A stretch of 64,000 nucleotides of DNA from Isoetes taiwanensis (taxonomy: Eukaryota; Streptophyta; Lycopodiopsida; Isoetales; Isoetaceae). How positions within the stretch are numbered: the first letter of the stretch is position 1; the number at the start of each line of letters is the position of its first letter. The stretch spans positions 2,683,842-2,747,841 of the forward strand of contig JAJEKV010000030.1 of NCBI GenBank assembly GCA_021234155.1, written 5' to 3'. Below are positions 11,340 to 22,855 of this stretch, piece after piece. A program made the position numbers and the translations under genes. The notes beneath the pieces are model-generated. The model worked only from the letters and a program-made list of their open reading frames with translations, made no database searches and was not told where the DNA came from.

Positions 11340-12011
11340 AATGCTACATGTCTTGTTGAAATCTAGCTATTGTTATTTTAAAATAAGGACATGTGAAAAA
11401 CACTATTATAACACGTATCAAAATGAGTTTCTAATATGTTTTTTTAACTAATAATATGCTGCCACATGTTAAATTTACGAAATTTTGACCACCTTCAAAT
11501 TTCGCCCTTATTTAGCTAAATTTTAAAAGGCGAAAAACTATGTTGATATTCTGTTGACGTTCTTGGCCGGCGCCGCCTCCTCTGTGTTTCTGCACAAGCC
11601 CAAGCGATCTGCTTTTTCACTCCAACGATCTGCTTTTTCAAATGCGGATCTGTGACTGGGCAGCAGAGTATCCTGCCAAGATCTATGCGAGAAATGCGAG
11701 TAATCTGATCCGTTTTTTCAGAAGCAAGGGCATAAATAAGACAAGATCCAGCAGACAAGGGCATAACTTTAAAAAATGGCCATATATGAAGATAAAACTT
11801 TGTTATTCTTGCCTATTTGGTGCTTTTTTTTCTTGATTACCCGCATTTTGCCGAAGTTTTGGGCCTGAATCTGGAACAAAGCAAGATCTCTGAGACGAAA
11901 ATCCAATGATAAACTTCGAAAATCAAAACTAAAGGCAAAAACATGCTACATTCATCAAGATCTCCTCAATAGCGGGCAAAAATTTGAAGCTGGATCAAAA
12001 TTTCGTCGGAG
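11340..12011. other. Unassigned DNA
   Basis: About 670 bp without a supported gene, ending at the foldback repeat. Confidence 0.6.
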
Positions 12012-12137
12012 AATTTGAATGACCATCAAATTTCTGAAGGAAATTTTCAGGTGACCTGGCGGCGCCACTCGCTGACTCGCGCTCGTGACCGCCGGTCACC
12101 GAAAATTTCCTTCAGAAATTTGAAGGTCATTCAAATT
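12012..12137. repeat. Foldback (MITE-like) element
   Basis: Arms of about 45 bp, starting AATTTGAATGACC and ending GGTCATTCAAATT, with TTTCTGAAGGAAATTTTC on one side and its complement on the other. They flank a GC-rich centre of about 35 bp (GGCGGCGCCACTCGC). The whole 126-bp unit can form a hairpin. Confidence 0.8.
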
Positions 12138-14879
12138 ACTCCTTCCATTTATAATAGCTCATTGTTGAGTTATTGAAATAAAGAGAGAGAAAACAAGACT
12201 GTTCAGGAATCTTAGTTTCACCATTGAATAAAGAATACAAGGCGCTTTTTTTTATTAATAGAGTCTGAGAAACAAATTGACAAGTAAATTACATGAGAGC
12301 ACAACATTCCTCCAAAGCTCGTTTCCTTATTCATGCTATATGATATTTTCAGTGTTGAACTTGGTCTACAAAATAAGGCGGGAAGTTTCCTTGAACAAAA
12401 ATCAAAAATTAAAGGATCTGCATTTGCATCAAAAGATCCATGTCCCAAATACAAAGGAAGCCCTGTTTGTGGCGGGGTATTTTACCAAAAGAAACTGCCT
12501 AGAAAAATATCAGATGGGATTGGATTGAAGAAACAAAAGGTAGTGCGGAGCTTGTGATATGTATAAACAGATTCATGTATGCTGATTGCATGAATCAGAA
12601 CAAAAGGAATGGACGGTGTCTCTGCAGTGCATGCACAAATCAATAAAAGCATTGACTATGCAAGTCCTATTACCTCACATCTATTTCGGAAATAGGTATG
12701 GAAAGCAAATCCCGGAAATAGGTATGGAAAGCAAATGTGAAAGCAAATGGCTTGCTATTAGTATTCCTAACACGAGCAGTCAGAGTCAAGTTCCCACCAC
12801 ACCTTGCGGTACAACTTCGTGAAGCGCTTGACTCAAAGCTACAAACATCAACAAAATAAGAAGGCGATTTGTAGAGGATAATCAAAGTGCAAATGTTAAA
12901 GGTAACCAAAAGGCACCTGTGAGGCCATATTGTAAGGTCATCCTCCTTTGGCAAAAACCTTAGTATTCCCAGCTGGAAGAGGTAGAGGATTCTTGTCTAC
13001 AGCCCACCTCCTGTTCCTTGCAAATCCATGAGGCTCCAGGGGTCCAAAGTTTGAGAACTATCATCACATAAAGGCGTCAATGGACTAGACAAAATTACTA
13101 AATTGTAATCTTCAAGGCTGACTGTGGAAAGAAAATTGGGATTCCTCAATCCTCCAAATAAACCATAATTTCCTTAATTACGTAAAAACCATGATGCTAA
13201 TAAACAACATCAAAATACTTGCATTGAATCTCACGAATTAACATCAAATTTTAAAAACCTCAAGCTTACCTTTGCTTTTTAGTGTTCTTCAAGATGAAGA
13301 GACTGTCATCTGTAAGCACATTATTGATGCAAAGGGCAAGAAGAATGATGAATCCCCGAGCTTCAGCAAGGCATTGATCTGCAGGGTTCGATGTCTTGAG
13401 CCATACTGCCCGAAGGAAGTAGAGGTCGTGGGTTCGTTGAAGCCATGGAAGCGAGAGGTCGTGTGACGAGGCCGTGGAAGGAAGCGCCAAGGAAGAGAGG
13501 GCATGCATGGCGGGGAGCACCATAGCCACGGAGCTAAGAAATGGGAGATAGCTGAGCACTGAGCACCAAGGCAGAATATTCGGCCATAGTTGAGCGCCAA
13601 GGCAGAGTAGTCAAAATGAAAGCCATCAATGGAAAGGCGGGAAACATCGAAGCCATCAATGGAAAGGCGGGAAACATCGACCAATAGGATGAGACGACCT
13701 GGATCGAAATCCAGGCCGTTCGTCTTGGCCCATCTCAGCCGTTGATGAGATGCACATTTATAAAAATATAATACATTTGTGGTTTTTTTTTCACAAATCT
13801 AATGTACTAGGGAAAGTTCCAGTTGAGGAAATTCCACGAGGGAATTTCCTGAGGCGGCGCCCAAACGGCGAAGCTGCAACACAGGCAAGGGAATATTCCT
13901 AATATTTCAAGACAAGGAACTTTCCTTTGCATAATATATAGTTGCTGAAATTACGAACAGAAGGAGCAAGAGCGGCTATGGCTATGGATGTGGCTCGTCA
14001 GTTCTTTTCTTTCAAAGAAGGAGGCGATGCAGCAGCCGGTGGAGCCATGCCTTCTCATGCACTTGGAGGAAATAGGGCACAACACAATCGTCCCTTTTGT
14101 CATCTCGATCCATACCTGCACATATTTAGAAAATAGAGCTCGGGTATGGCAGGGTAGTACTTCCCTGGTCAATTATTCAAGCAAGCTATTGAATGTACTG
14201 CTCTGCCTGTGAGCCATAGCTATGGCCCAATAATCCATTTTGGATTTGCCTTTGCAAGCAAAAAAGAAACTGACAAAGGGGAAAAACAGAGGACTACTCC
14301 TTTCTTCCCAAGCGATGGTTTGAAGCGGGCATCTAAATGCAGGGTTCTTCGACTTCATGGCATTTGAATGATGGACTCGGCGACAGCATGGCTCTTCTAA
14401 ACGCTTCATCAGAGCGGCCCCCATCTCTGATCACTCAGCCATGTCAAAAGAAACTGCATGGCGACGCCGTTATAGATAGCGGAGGGCATATTAGTCATTG
14501 TAAAATGCATAGAAATATACAATAATTACACATGATACCAAACCATACCTATACATTAGAGCTAGCTATTGGTTCACATCGACCCCTGTGATGATTGCAG
14601 TTTTTGGAAAAGACTGTTCTTCCAAGCGAAGAGACTGTTAGCGATGTACGATTGAGTAGACATGCCGATTTTGGATTGTCTTATGCTCTAATAAGATTTT
14701 TGGGTTGCCCGCAGGGCAAACTCTAGGCACGGTGAGGGAGATCTAGGGAATATGCCGGGAATATCCTTGATGGACGGCTAAGATTTGCTGAGAGGCAGGA
14801 ATATTCCCTGAACAACGAATACTTGTAAGATAATTGCAGGAACATGTTGGATGCACAGAACGTATTCCAGTGAATGTAT
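12138..14879. other. Unassigned DNA, no supported gene
   Basis: About 2.7 kb. It contains a short tandem duplication near 12690-12745 (GGAAATAGGTATGGAAAGCA twice) and the exact 30-bp duplication listed separately. Several open stretches exist, but none has a recognisable family or continuity. Confidence 0.5.
13621..13680 (+). repeat. Exact 30-bp tandem duplication
   Basis: Two identical adjacent 30-bp copies (each starts AGCCATCAATGG and ends GAAACATCGA). No divergence is seen, so the duplication is probably recent. Confidence 0.95.
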
Positions 14880-15205
14880 AGTCATGACATTATTTCATGG
14901 AATTCAATAATTGGACGATGTGCTCAACATGCATAAGGAGGCATTGGACCTTTTCAACGAAATCATATTGGAAAGCCCATCGCCAGACCATATAGCATTT
15001 CTCAACATTGCATGTGCTGAGTACGCAATCCTGCATGTGCCCGATCTGTGATCACGAGGATATGGGAAATGGATACATACTCATATCATACAAAATGGAT
15101 GTCAGTTCAATATGCATTGGAAATGCACTTGTGGACATGTATAGTCAATGCGATAGCCTCAAAGGCAGCTAGCATGTATTTGACATGATGGCCCTCGGGG
15201 AATCA
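14880..15205 (+). pseudogene. PPR protein gene fragment
   Basis: Plus-strand translation in shifting frames gives pentatricopeptide-repeat signatures of plant organelle RNA-binding proteins: HDIISWNSIIGRCAQHA, KEALDLFNEI, PDHIAFLNI, then GYGKWIHTHIIQNG, and in another frame IGNALVDMYSQCDSL and HVFDMM. Together these span about three PLS-type repeats. Internal stops and frameshifts make it a dead fragment. It ends where the 19-bp arrays begin, so the array may have expanded from or invaded this fragment. Confidence 0.75.
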
Positions 15206-15230
15206 GCGCCTCTTAGCTTTCCACAATCAA

Positions 15231-15674
15231 AGCGCCAAGGTGGCTCAAACTTGCCACTTCGGCTCGAACATGTCAAGGTGGCTCAAACATGCCAAGGTGG
15301 TTCAAACATGCCACGTGGGCTCCCAACATGCCAGCTAGGCTCCCACATGCCAAGGTGGCTCAAACATGCCACTTTCGGCTCAAACATGAACAAGGTGGCT
15401 TAAACATGCCACGGAGCTCCAACATGCCATCTAGGCTCCAACATGCCAAGGTGGCTCAAACATGCCAAGGTGGCTCAAACATGCCACACGGGCTCCAACA
15501 TGCCACCTAGGCTCCAACATGCCAAGGTGGCTCAAACATGCCAGGTGGGCTCCAACATGCCACCTAGGCTCCAACATGCCAGGTGGCTCAAACATGCCAT
15601 GTGGGCTCAAACATGCCACCTAGGCTCCAACATGCCAAAGTGATGCCACCTAGAGCACGAACATGCCACCTAGG
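15231..15674 (+). repeat. 19-bp repeat array, forward part
   Basis: Tandem variants of a 19-bp unit, mainly GGCTCAAACATGCCAAGGT and GGCTCCAACATGCCACCTA, often alternating as a 38-bp dimer. The variable part carries CCAAGG, CCTAGG or CACGTGG. Orientation flips near 15674. Since 57 bp is 19 codons, all reading frames show repetitive peptides; these are not genes. Confidence 0.95.
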
Positions 15675-18343
15675 CTCGAGACCCGCGTGGCATGTTTGAG
15701 ACCACGTGGCATGTTTGAGACCCAGGTGGCATGCTCGAGACCACGTGGCATGTTTGAGCCACCTTGGCATGTTAGAGCCTAGGTGGCATGTTGAGCCTAG
15801 TATGCTTGAGCCACCTTGGCATGTTAAGCCCCGCGGGCATATTTGAGCTAGCTTGGCAAGTTGGAGCATAGGTGGCATGTTAGAGCCAGCGTGACATGTT
15901 TGAGCATGTTGGAGCCTAGGTGGCATGTTGGAGCCACCTTGGCATTTTTGAGCCTAAGTGGCATGTTTGAGCCACCTTGGCATGTTAGAGCCTAGAAGGC
16001 ATGTTGGAGCCTGTATGTGGCATGTTTGACCTTGGCATGTTGGAGCCTAAGTGAGCCTGCATGGCATGTTTGAGCCTAGGTGACATGTTTGAGCCACCTA
16101 GGAATGTTGGAGCCTAGGTGGCATGTTGAAGCCCACGTGGCATATTTGAGCCACCTTGGCAAGTTGGAGCATAGGTGGCATGTTGGAGCCAGCGTGGCAT
16201 GTTTGAGCACATTGGAGCCTAGGTGGCATGTTTGAGCCATTTTGTCATGTTGGAGCCTAGGTGGCATGTTTGAGCCATTTTGTCATGTTGGAGCCTAGGT
16301 GGCATGTTGGAGCCACCTTGGCATGTTTGAGCCTAGGTGGCATGTTAGAGCCACCTTGCCATGTTGGAGCTCACGTGGCATGTTGGAGCCTAGGTGGCAT
16401 GTTGGAGCCCACGTGGCATGTTTGAGCCACCTTGGCATGTTGGAGCCTAGGTGGCATGCTGAAGCCCATGTGGCATGTTTGAGCCACCTTGTCATGTTGG
16501 AGCCTAGGTGGCATGTTTGAGCCACCTTGGCATGTTTGAGCCTACGTGGCATGTTGGAGCTCCGTGGGCATGTTTGAGCCTAGGTGGCATGTTAGGCGGC
16601 GGTGGCATGTTGGAGCCTAGGTGGCATGTTTGAGCCAACTTGGCATATTTAAGCCTAGGTGGCATGTTGTGAGCCACATTGGCATGTTGGAGCCTAGGTG
16701 GCATGGTGGAGCCCACGTGGCATGTTTGAGCCACCTTGGCATGTTGGAGTCTAAGTGGCATGTTTGAGCCCACCTAAACATGTTTGAGCCACCTGGCATG
16801 TTTGAGCCAAGGTGGGCATGTTGGAGCCTAGGTGGCATGTTTGAGCCACCTTGGCATGTTTGAGCCTAGGTGGCATGTTGGAGCCATCTTCGCATGTTGG
16901 AGCCTAAGTGAGCCTGCATGGCATGTTTGAACCTAGGTGGCATGTTTGAGCCACCTATGAATGTTGGAGCCTAGGTGGCATGTTGGAGCCACCGTGGCAT
17001 GTTTGAGCCACCTTGGCATGTTGGAGACACCTTTGCATGTTGGAGCCTAGATGGCATGTTGGAGCCAGCGTGGCATGTTGGAGCCACACTGGCATGTTTG
17101 AGCCTAGGTGATATGTTCGAGCCACCTTGGCATGTTTGAGCCTAGATGGCATGTTGGAGCCTCCTTGGCATGTTTGAGCCACCTTGGCATGTTTGAGCCT
17201 AGGTGGCATGTTTGAGCCACCTTGTCATGTTGGAGCCCACATGGCATGTTGGCCTATGTGGCATGTTGGAGCCTGCGTGGCATGTTTGAGCTATCTTGGC
17301 TTGTTTGCGCCACCTTGGCATGTTTGAGCCAAGGTGGCATGTTGGAGTCTAGGTGGCATGTTTGAGCCACCTTGGCATGTTTGAGCCTAGGTGGCATGTT
17401 GGAGCCACCTTGCCCGCGTTTGAGCCAACTTGGCATGTTGGAGCCTAGGTGGCATGTTGGAGCCCGTGTGGCATGTTTGAGCCACCTTGGCATGTTGAAG
17501 CCTAGATGGCATGTTTTCGCACCTTGGCATGTTGGAGCCCACGTGGCATTATGGAGTCCATGTGGCATGTTTGAGCCACCTTGGCATGTTGGAGCCTAGG
17601 TGGCATGTTGGAGCAACCTTGGCATGTTGGAGCTACCTTGGCATGTTTGAGCCACCTTGCCATGTTAGAGCCACCTTGGCATGTTGGAGCCTAGGTGGCA
17701 TGTTTTTGTTAGAGCCACCTTGGCATGTTGGAGCCTAGGTGGCATGTTTGAGCCATCTTGGCATGTTGGAGCGTAGGTGGCATGTTGGAACCACCTTGGC
17801 ATGTTTGAGCCACCTTGGCATGTTTGAGCCACCTTGGCATGCTTGAGCCTATGTGGCATGTTGGAGCCCCCATGGCATGTTTGAGCCATCTTGGCATGTT
17901 GGAGCCTAAGTGGCATGTTTGAGCCACGTTGGCATGTTGGAGCCTAGGTGGCATGTTGGAGCCACCTTGGCATGTTTGACCCACCTTGGTATGTTTGAGC
18001 CTAGGTGGCATGTTGGAGCCTAGGTGGCATGTTTGGAGCCACCTTGGCATGTTGGAGCCCGCGTGGCATGTTTGAGCCACCTTGGCATGTTTTAGCCTAG
18101 GTGGCATGTTTTAGCCACCTTGGCATGTTGGAGCCCCACATGGCATGTTTGAGCCACCTTGGCATGTTGGAGCCTATGTGGCATGTTGGAGTCTAGGTGG
18201 CATGTTTTGAGCCACCTTAGCATGTTAGAGCCTAGGTGGCATGTTCGAGCCACCTTGGCATATCAGAGCCTAGGTGGCATGTTTGAGCGGGCGGTGGCAT
18301 GTTTGAGCCATCTTGGCATGTTGGAGCCTAGGTGGCATGTTGG
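15675..18343 (-). repeat. 19-bp repeat array, inverted part
   Basis: The same unit in the opposite orientation (TGGCATGTTTGAGCC, TGGCATGTTGGAGCC) for about 2.7 kb, with point variants and occasional partial units. It faces the forward array at 22769-27064 across a 4.4-kb centre. Confidence 0.95.
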
Positions 18344-20975
18344 TGCTCTAGACTTTTAATTGCAAAACTAGGAGGAGATTAAATCCAAACCCCATTCTGG
18401 CATTTTCTACTGCCTCGTGTTTTCAAACGCATCTGCTCGACCATGTCCCAAGTGCAACGGACCAAAGCCCGACCTCCATAACGTAAACCCTACAATAACC
18501 TGGCAAGGCACAGGGTTTACGTTTTGGAGGCCATACCCTAGCCAGATTGGACCAGGATCTTGCACAATGTCATGAGGTAGTGGGAGTGTGTTGACGCCAG
18601 AAGACGGAGCCCTAAAACCTTCCAGAAGCAGTTCGACCCAAAATGTCCTCTCTGGAAGGTCCTCGGCCCGGGACGGGCAACTCTCCCACCCGGGCGTGAT
18701 CGACTCGCCAACGAACTTCGAAACATCGACATTACCCGGAGACCAAGTTTCGTGGGCATAAGACCCACCACGCCTCGAGGCGCCAAAGTAGCTCATGTCC
18801 AACACGTTCAGTAGTGAATTGGCCTTTTTGAGGAGGGGTGCGAGAATCTTGCTATGTAGAGGGTTCGTGTTTCTTTTGCTGCCAAAAATGACCGTGTAAC
18901 TTGGTCCCTAGGGTAATTTCGCTGTTTTGGACGACATGGCGAAGTCAAATCCTCATTTCGGAGCCTTTATACTGCCCGAACGACAAAACACTTGTGTTTC
19001 TACACGGTCGACTGCAGGACACTTTGCGGTTTGATATGTTCTCCCGGACAGATCTTGAATTTTTTTCAACCTGCTCGAAGCAAGTTACTTGAATGGAGAA
19101 TTCAACGGTCGGATAGGGAAACCGGGCTCCGGGAAGGCATGCATTGGCATTTGCCCTCCCGGAGGAGCACTGGTAGGAAAGCCTGCCTCGGTAAATCCAA
19201 GCCTGCTTCTTGTTTTCAACTGCAGCTTCTCAACCATGTCTCAAGTGCAACTGAATAAAACTCGACCTTCATAACATAAACCCTACAATAACCTAGCAAC
19301 GCACAAGGTTTACGTTCTGGAGGCCATACCCTAGTCAGATTGGACCATGATCTTGCACAATGTCATGAGGTAGTGGGAGGGCGTTGACGCCAGAAGACGG
19401 AGCCCTAAAACCTTCCAGAAGCAGTTCGACCCAAAAGGTCCTCTCTAGAAGGTCCTTGGCCACGGACGGGCAACTCTCCCACCTCGGAACTGTGATCTGA
19501 CTCTGCCAACGGACTCGAAACATCGACATTACCCTGGAGACCAAGTTTCGTGGCCAGAAGACCACCCCTGCTCCAGGAAGCGCCAAAGTAGCTCATGTCC
19601 AACACGTTCGTAGTGAATTGGCCTTAGCGGAGGGTGCATAATACTGCCATGTAGAGGGTTCGTGCTTCTTTTGCTGCAAAAAATGACCGTGTAACTTAGT
19701 TTCTAGGGTAATTTCGCTATTTCGGACGAGATGGCGAAGTCAAATCTCCATTCCGGAGCCTTTGTACTGCCCGAACGACAAAACACTTGGGTTTCTACGA
19801 TTATTTGCGGGACTTTTGCGGTTTGATATGTTCTCCGGGACAGATCTTGAATTTGTTTGAACCTGCTCGAAGCAAGTTACTTGAATGGAGAATTCAACGG
19901 TCGGATAGGGAAACCGGGCTCCGGGAAGGGAGGCATTGGCATTTGTCCTCCCGGAGGAGCACTGGTAGGAAAGCCTGCCTCGTAAATCCAAACCCCATTT
20001 CGTCAGTTTCTATTGCTTCTTGTTTTCAACTGCAGCTTCTCGACCATGTCTCAAGTGCAACTGAATAAAACTCGACCTCCATAACGTAAACCCTACAATA
20101 ACCTAGCAACGCACATGGTTTACGTTTTAGAGGCCAAAACGTGGTCGACTTCTTTGATAACTAGGTGGACCATTTCTAAACATGCATGGGGAGCCATGAG
20201 AACTGAAATAATGAGTTTGATCTATTAGCCAATCGAAAGTGACCCCAAACAATTTTGCCTTTGCATAAAGGCTCTACACTTTTAATTGTAAAATTAGGAG
20301 GAGAATAAATCCAAACCCCATTCTTGCAATTTCTCGCCTCGTGTTTTCAAATGCAATTTGCTTTTCGACCATGTCCCAAGTGCAACGGACCAAAGCCCAA
20401 CCTCCATAACATAAACCCTACAATAACCTGGCAAGGCACAGGGTTTACGTTTTGGAGCCCATACCCTAGCCAGATTGGACCAGGAGCTTGCATAATGTCA
20501 TGAGGTAGTGGGAAGGCGTTGACGCCAGAAGACGGAGCCCTAAAACCTTCCAGAAGCAGTTCGACCCAAAAGGTCCTCTCTGGAAGGTCCTTGGCCCTGG
20601 CGGGCAACTCTCCCACCTCGGAAGTGTGATCTGACTCTGCCAACGGACTCGAAACATTGACATTACCCTGGAGACCAAGTTTCGTGGGCAGAAGACCACC
20701 CCTGCTCCAGGAAGCGCCAAAGTAGCTCATGCCCAACACGTTCATAGTGAATTGGCCTTAAGCGAAGGATGCAGAATACTGCCATGTAGAGGGTTTGTGT
20801 TTCTTTTGCTGCAAAAAATGACCGTGTAACTTGGTCTCTAGGGTAATTCATTTTTTGGACAACATGGCGAAGTCAAATCTCCATTCCGAGAGCCTTTGTC
20901 TTGCCCAAACAACAAAACACTTGGGTTTCTACGATTCATTGCGGGACACTTGCGGTTTGATATGTTCTTAGTGCA
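18344..20975. repeat. About 0.8-kb tandem module, roughly three copies
   Basis: Blocks starting at about 18351, 19190, 19985 (partial) and 20271 repeat the same order: CCTCCATAACGTAAACCC, a 9-bp-arm hairpin (GTAAACCCT...AGGGTTTAC), GACGCCAGAAGACGGAGCCC, GAAACATCGACATTACC, and a region with TTCTCC.GGACAGATCTTGAA. On the minus strand copies 1 and 3 keep a similar open frame of 132 codons (18407-18805 and 20347-20745, both with PERTFWVELLLEGFRAPSS). I recognise no family; copy 2 is broken. It fills the centre between the inverted arrays. Confidence 0.8.
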
Positions 20976-21119
20976 AATCGTCTAAGTGCAATAAGTTATC
21001 TTGTTTTTCAAAGAACCATTGCATTCTTAGAAAGAACCATTGGATAAGATAAATTAGATACAATTAAAACCATTGGATGACGTGGATAACTATTGGATTG
21101 TCTATAGCGAACCTTAGTA

Positions 21120-21610
21120 CCAACTAGATGTAGGCATGGTTTAATGGTGTTCCACTAATGATATCCAAAATGGGGGGATAATGTTAGGATATTGCATATG
21201 CTTGGGGATTTGTTGCAATGGTCCTATTCCCCATAAACAATTACATCTCAAATTCTTAATGGTTTAAATTATACCAAGATGTAGGAACGGTTTAATGGTG
21301 TTCCACTAACGATATCCAAAATGGGGGAATAATGTTAGGATATTGCATGGTCTTGCCATTTTAATGCTTGGGGATTTATTGCAATGGTCCTATCCTCCAT
21401 AAAAAAATACATCTCACAATTCTTAATGGTTTGTTATGCAAAAATGTAGGCGTGGTTTAATGGTCTTTCTCTAACAATATCCAAAATGTTAGGATATTGT
21501 TAGGATTTTGCGTGGTCCTATGACATTAATGCTTAGGGATTTGTTGCAGCGGTCCTGCACTCCCTGAAGGAATACAAATCAAATTCTTGATGGTTTTGTT
21601 ATGCAAAAAT
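21120..21610 (+). repeat. About 150-165-bp tandem repeat, three copies
   Basis: Copies begin near 21128, 21279 and 21443 with GATGTAGG.A.GGTTTAATGG and continue through ATATCCAAAATG, ATGTTAGGATATTGC and GCTTGGGGATTTGTTGCA. Confidence 0.9.
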
Positions 21611-21639
21611 ATTGAAGTAGTTGAAGTAACTTGTCTTAC

Positions 21640-22190
21640 ATGGAATACTAGTATAAGGACATGTGATCGTGCACGTGCAGCAAATCGTGCACATGTAGCA
21701 AATCAACTACTCTGTCCTACCACTATAAAGACCCGTGATATGGAAGGATAGGACATGTAGAGAATCAAGTATTCTTTCCTACTTCTATAAAGACATGTGA
21801 CAATAGAAGTATTACACATGTCGTAATTCATGTATTCTTTCCTACAATGCCTTAGCAAATAAAGTACTCTGTCCTACTACTATAAAGACATGTGACATGG
21901 AAGCATACGACATGTAGAGAATCAAGTATTCTTTCCTACTTCTATAAAGACATGTGACAATAGAAGTATTACACATGTCGTAATTCATGTATTCTTTCCT
22001 ACAATGCCTTAGCAAATAAAGTACTCTGTCCTACTACTATAAAGACATGTGAATGGAAGTATAGGACATGTAGAGAATCAAATATTCTTTCCTACATCTA
22101 TAAAGACATGTGACAATAGAATTATTAGACATGTAGAAATTCAAGTATTATTTCCTACGGTGGATTGTATTATAAAATGACATGTCACAA
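21640..22190 (+). repeat. 157-bp tandem repeat with internal subrepeats
   Basis: TATTCTTTCCTACTTCTATA followed by AAGACATGTGACAATAGAA recurs at about 21770, 21927 and 22083, giving a period of 156-157 bp. Shorter CCTAC.ACTATAAAGACATGTG subunits lie within it. Confidence 0.9.
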
Positions 22191-22768
22191 TAGAAGAAAC
22201 TACAAAACAACAGTGGATGTTTTAGTCCACTGAAAAAAGAACACCATTATCGAACAAAACCATACCTCCACAAATCCACATGTAGGATTCTTTGAAAACA
22301 GGACATGTAGACCTACCAAAACTGATGTTTTCAACAGTGGACCAAAAACCGGGGTGAGTGTGAATCCCTCCATAGTTTTATCATTCCATCCAATGACAGT
22401 CAAAGTCTGGTGCATCACTCCAGGCCTGACAGTGGTCAGGGCCGCCACCAAGGGACTGACGCAAACGAAACCCGTGGAGAACATCGAGGGATCCCAGAGT
22501 CCGGTTTTTTTTGCTCCAGAATCTACCAAGCCGGGGTATAATTATCTTGACCCTCTTTGTCTTCATGCATATAGAGGGAAATTGAACATTTTGACAACAA
22601 TTATTCTCTTGTTTTTGGGTATTATGCCATATTTGCCCTCCAACTTCCAATATTTTGATATTGTTGAAGAGGGGTTTCATGTCCTTGTTTGGCTATTATA
22701 GCCTGTAAAGTCTCGCCTTTTATTTGTTTTAGAAGATAAAATACCCATCTAATTTTTTTACTTCCCAA
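22191..22768. other. Unassigned DNA
   Basis: About 580 bp between the tandem repeats and the right-hand array. It contains a small hairpin (CAGTGGA...TCCACTG near 22211-22232). An open frame at 22354-22701 resembles no family I know. Confidence 0.4.
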
Positions 22769-22855
22769 CATGCCACCTAGGCTCCAACATACCAAGGTGG
22801 CTCAAACATGCCACCTAAGCTCAAACATGCCAAGGTGGCTCAAACATGCCACCTA
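22769..22855 (+). repeat. 19-bp repeat array, fragment left of an insertion
   Basis: Four to five units in forward orientation (CCACCTAGGCTCCAACAT, CAAGGTGGCTCAAACATG). It stops inside a CCTAGG at the edge of the 3.1-kb TIR element and resumes at 25984. Confidence 0.95.

Noticed and set aside
15231-18343. CRISPR-like array
   Set aside because: Units are contiguous 19-bp tandem repeats without unique spacers, in a eukaryotic repeat context.
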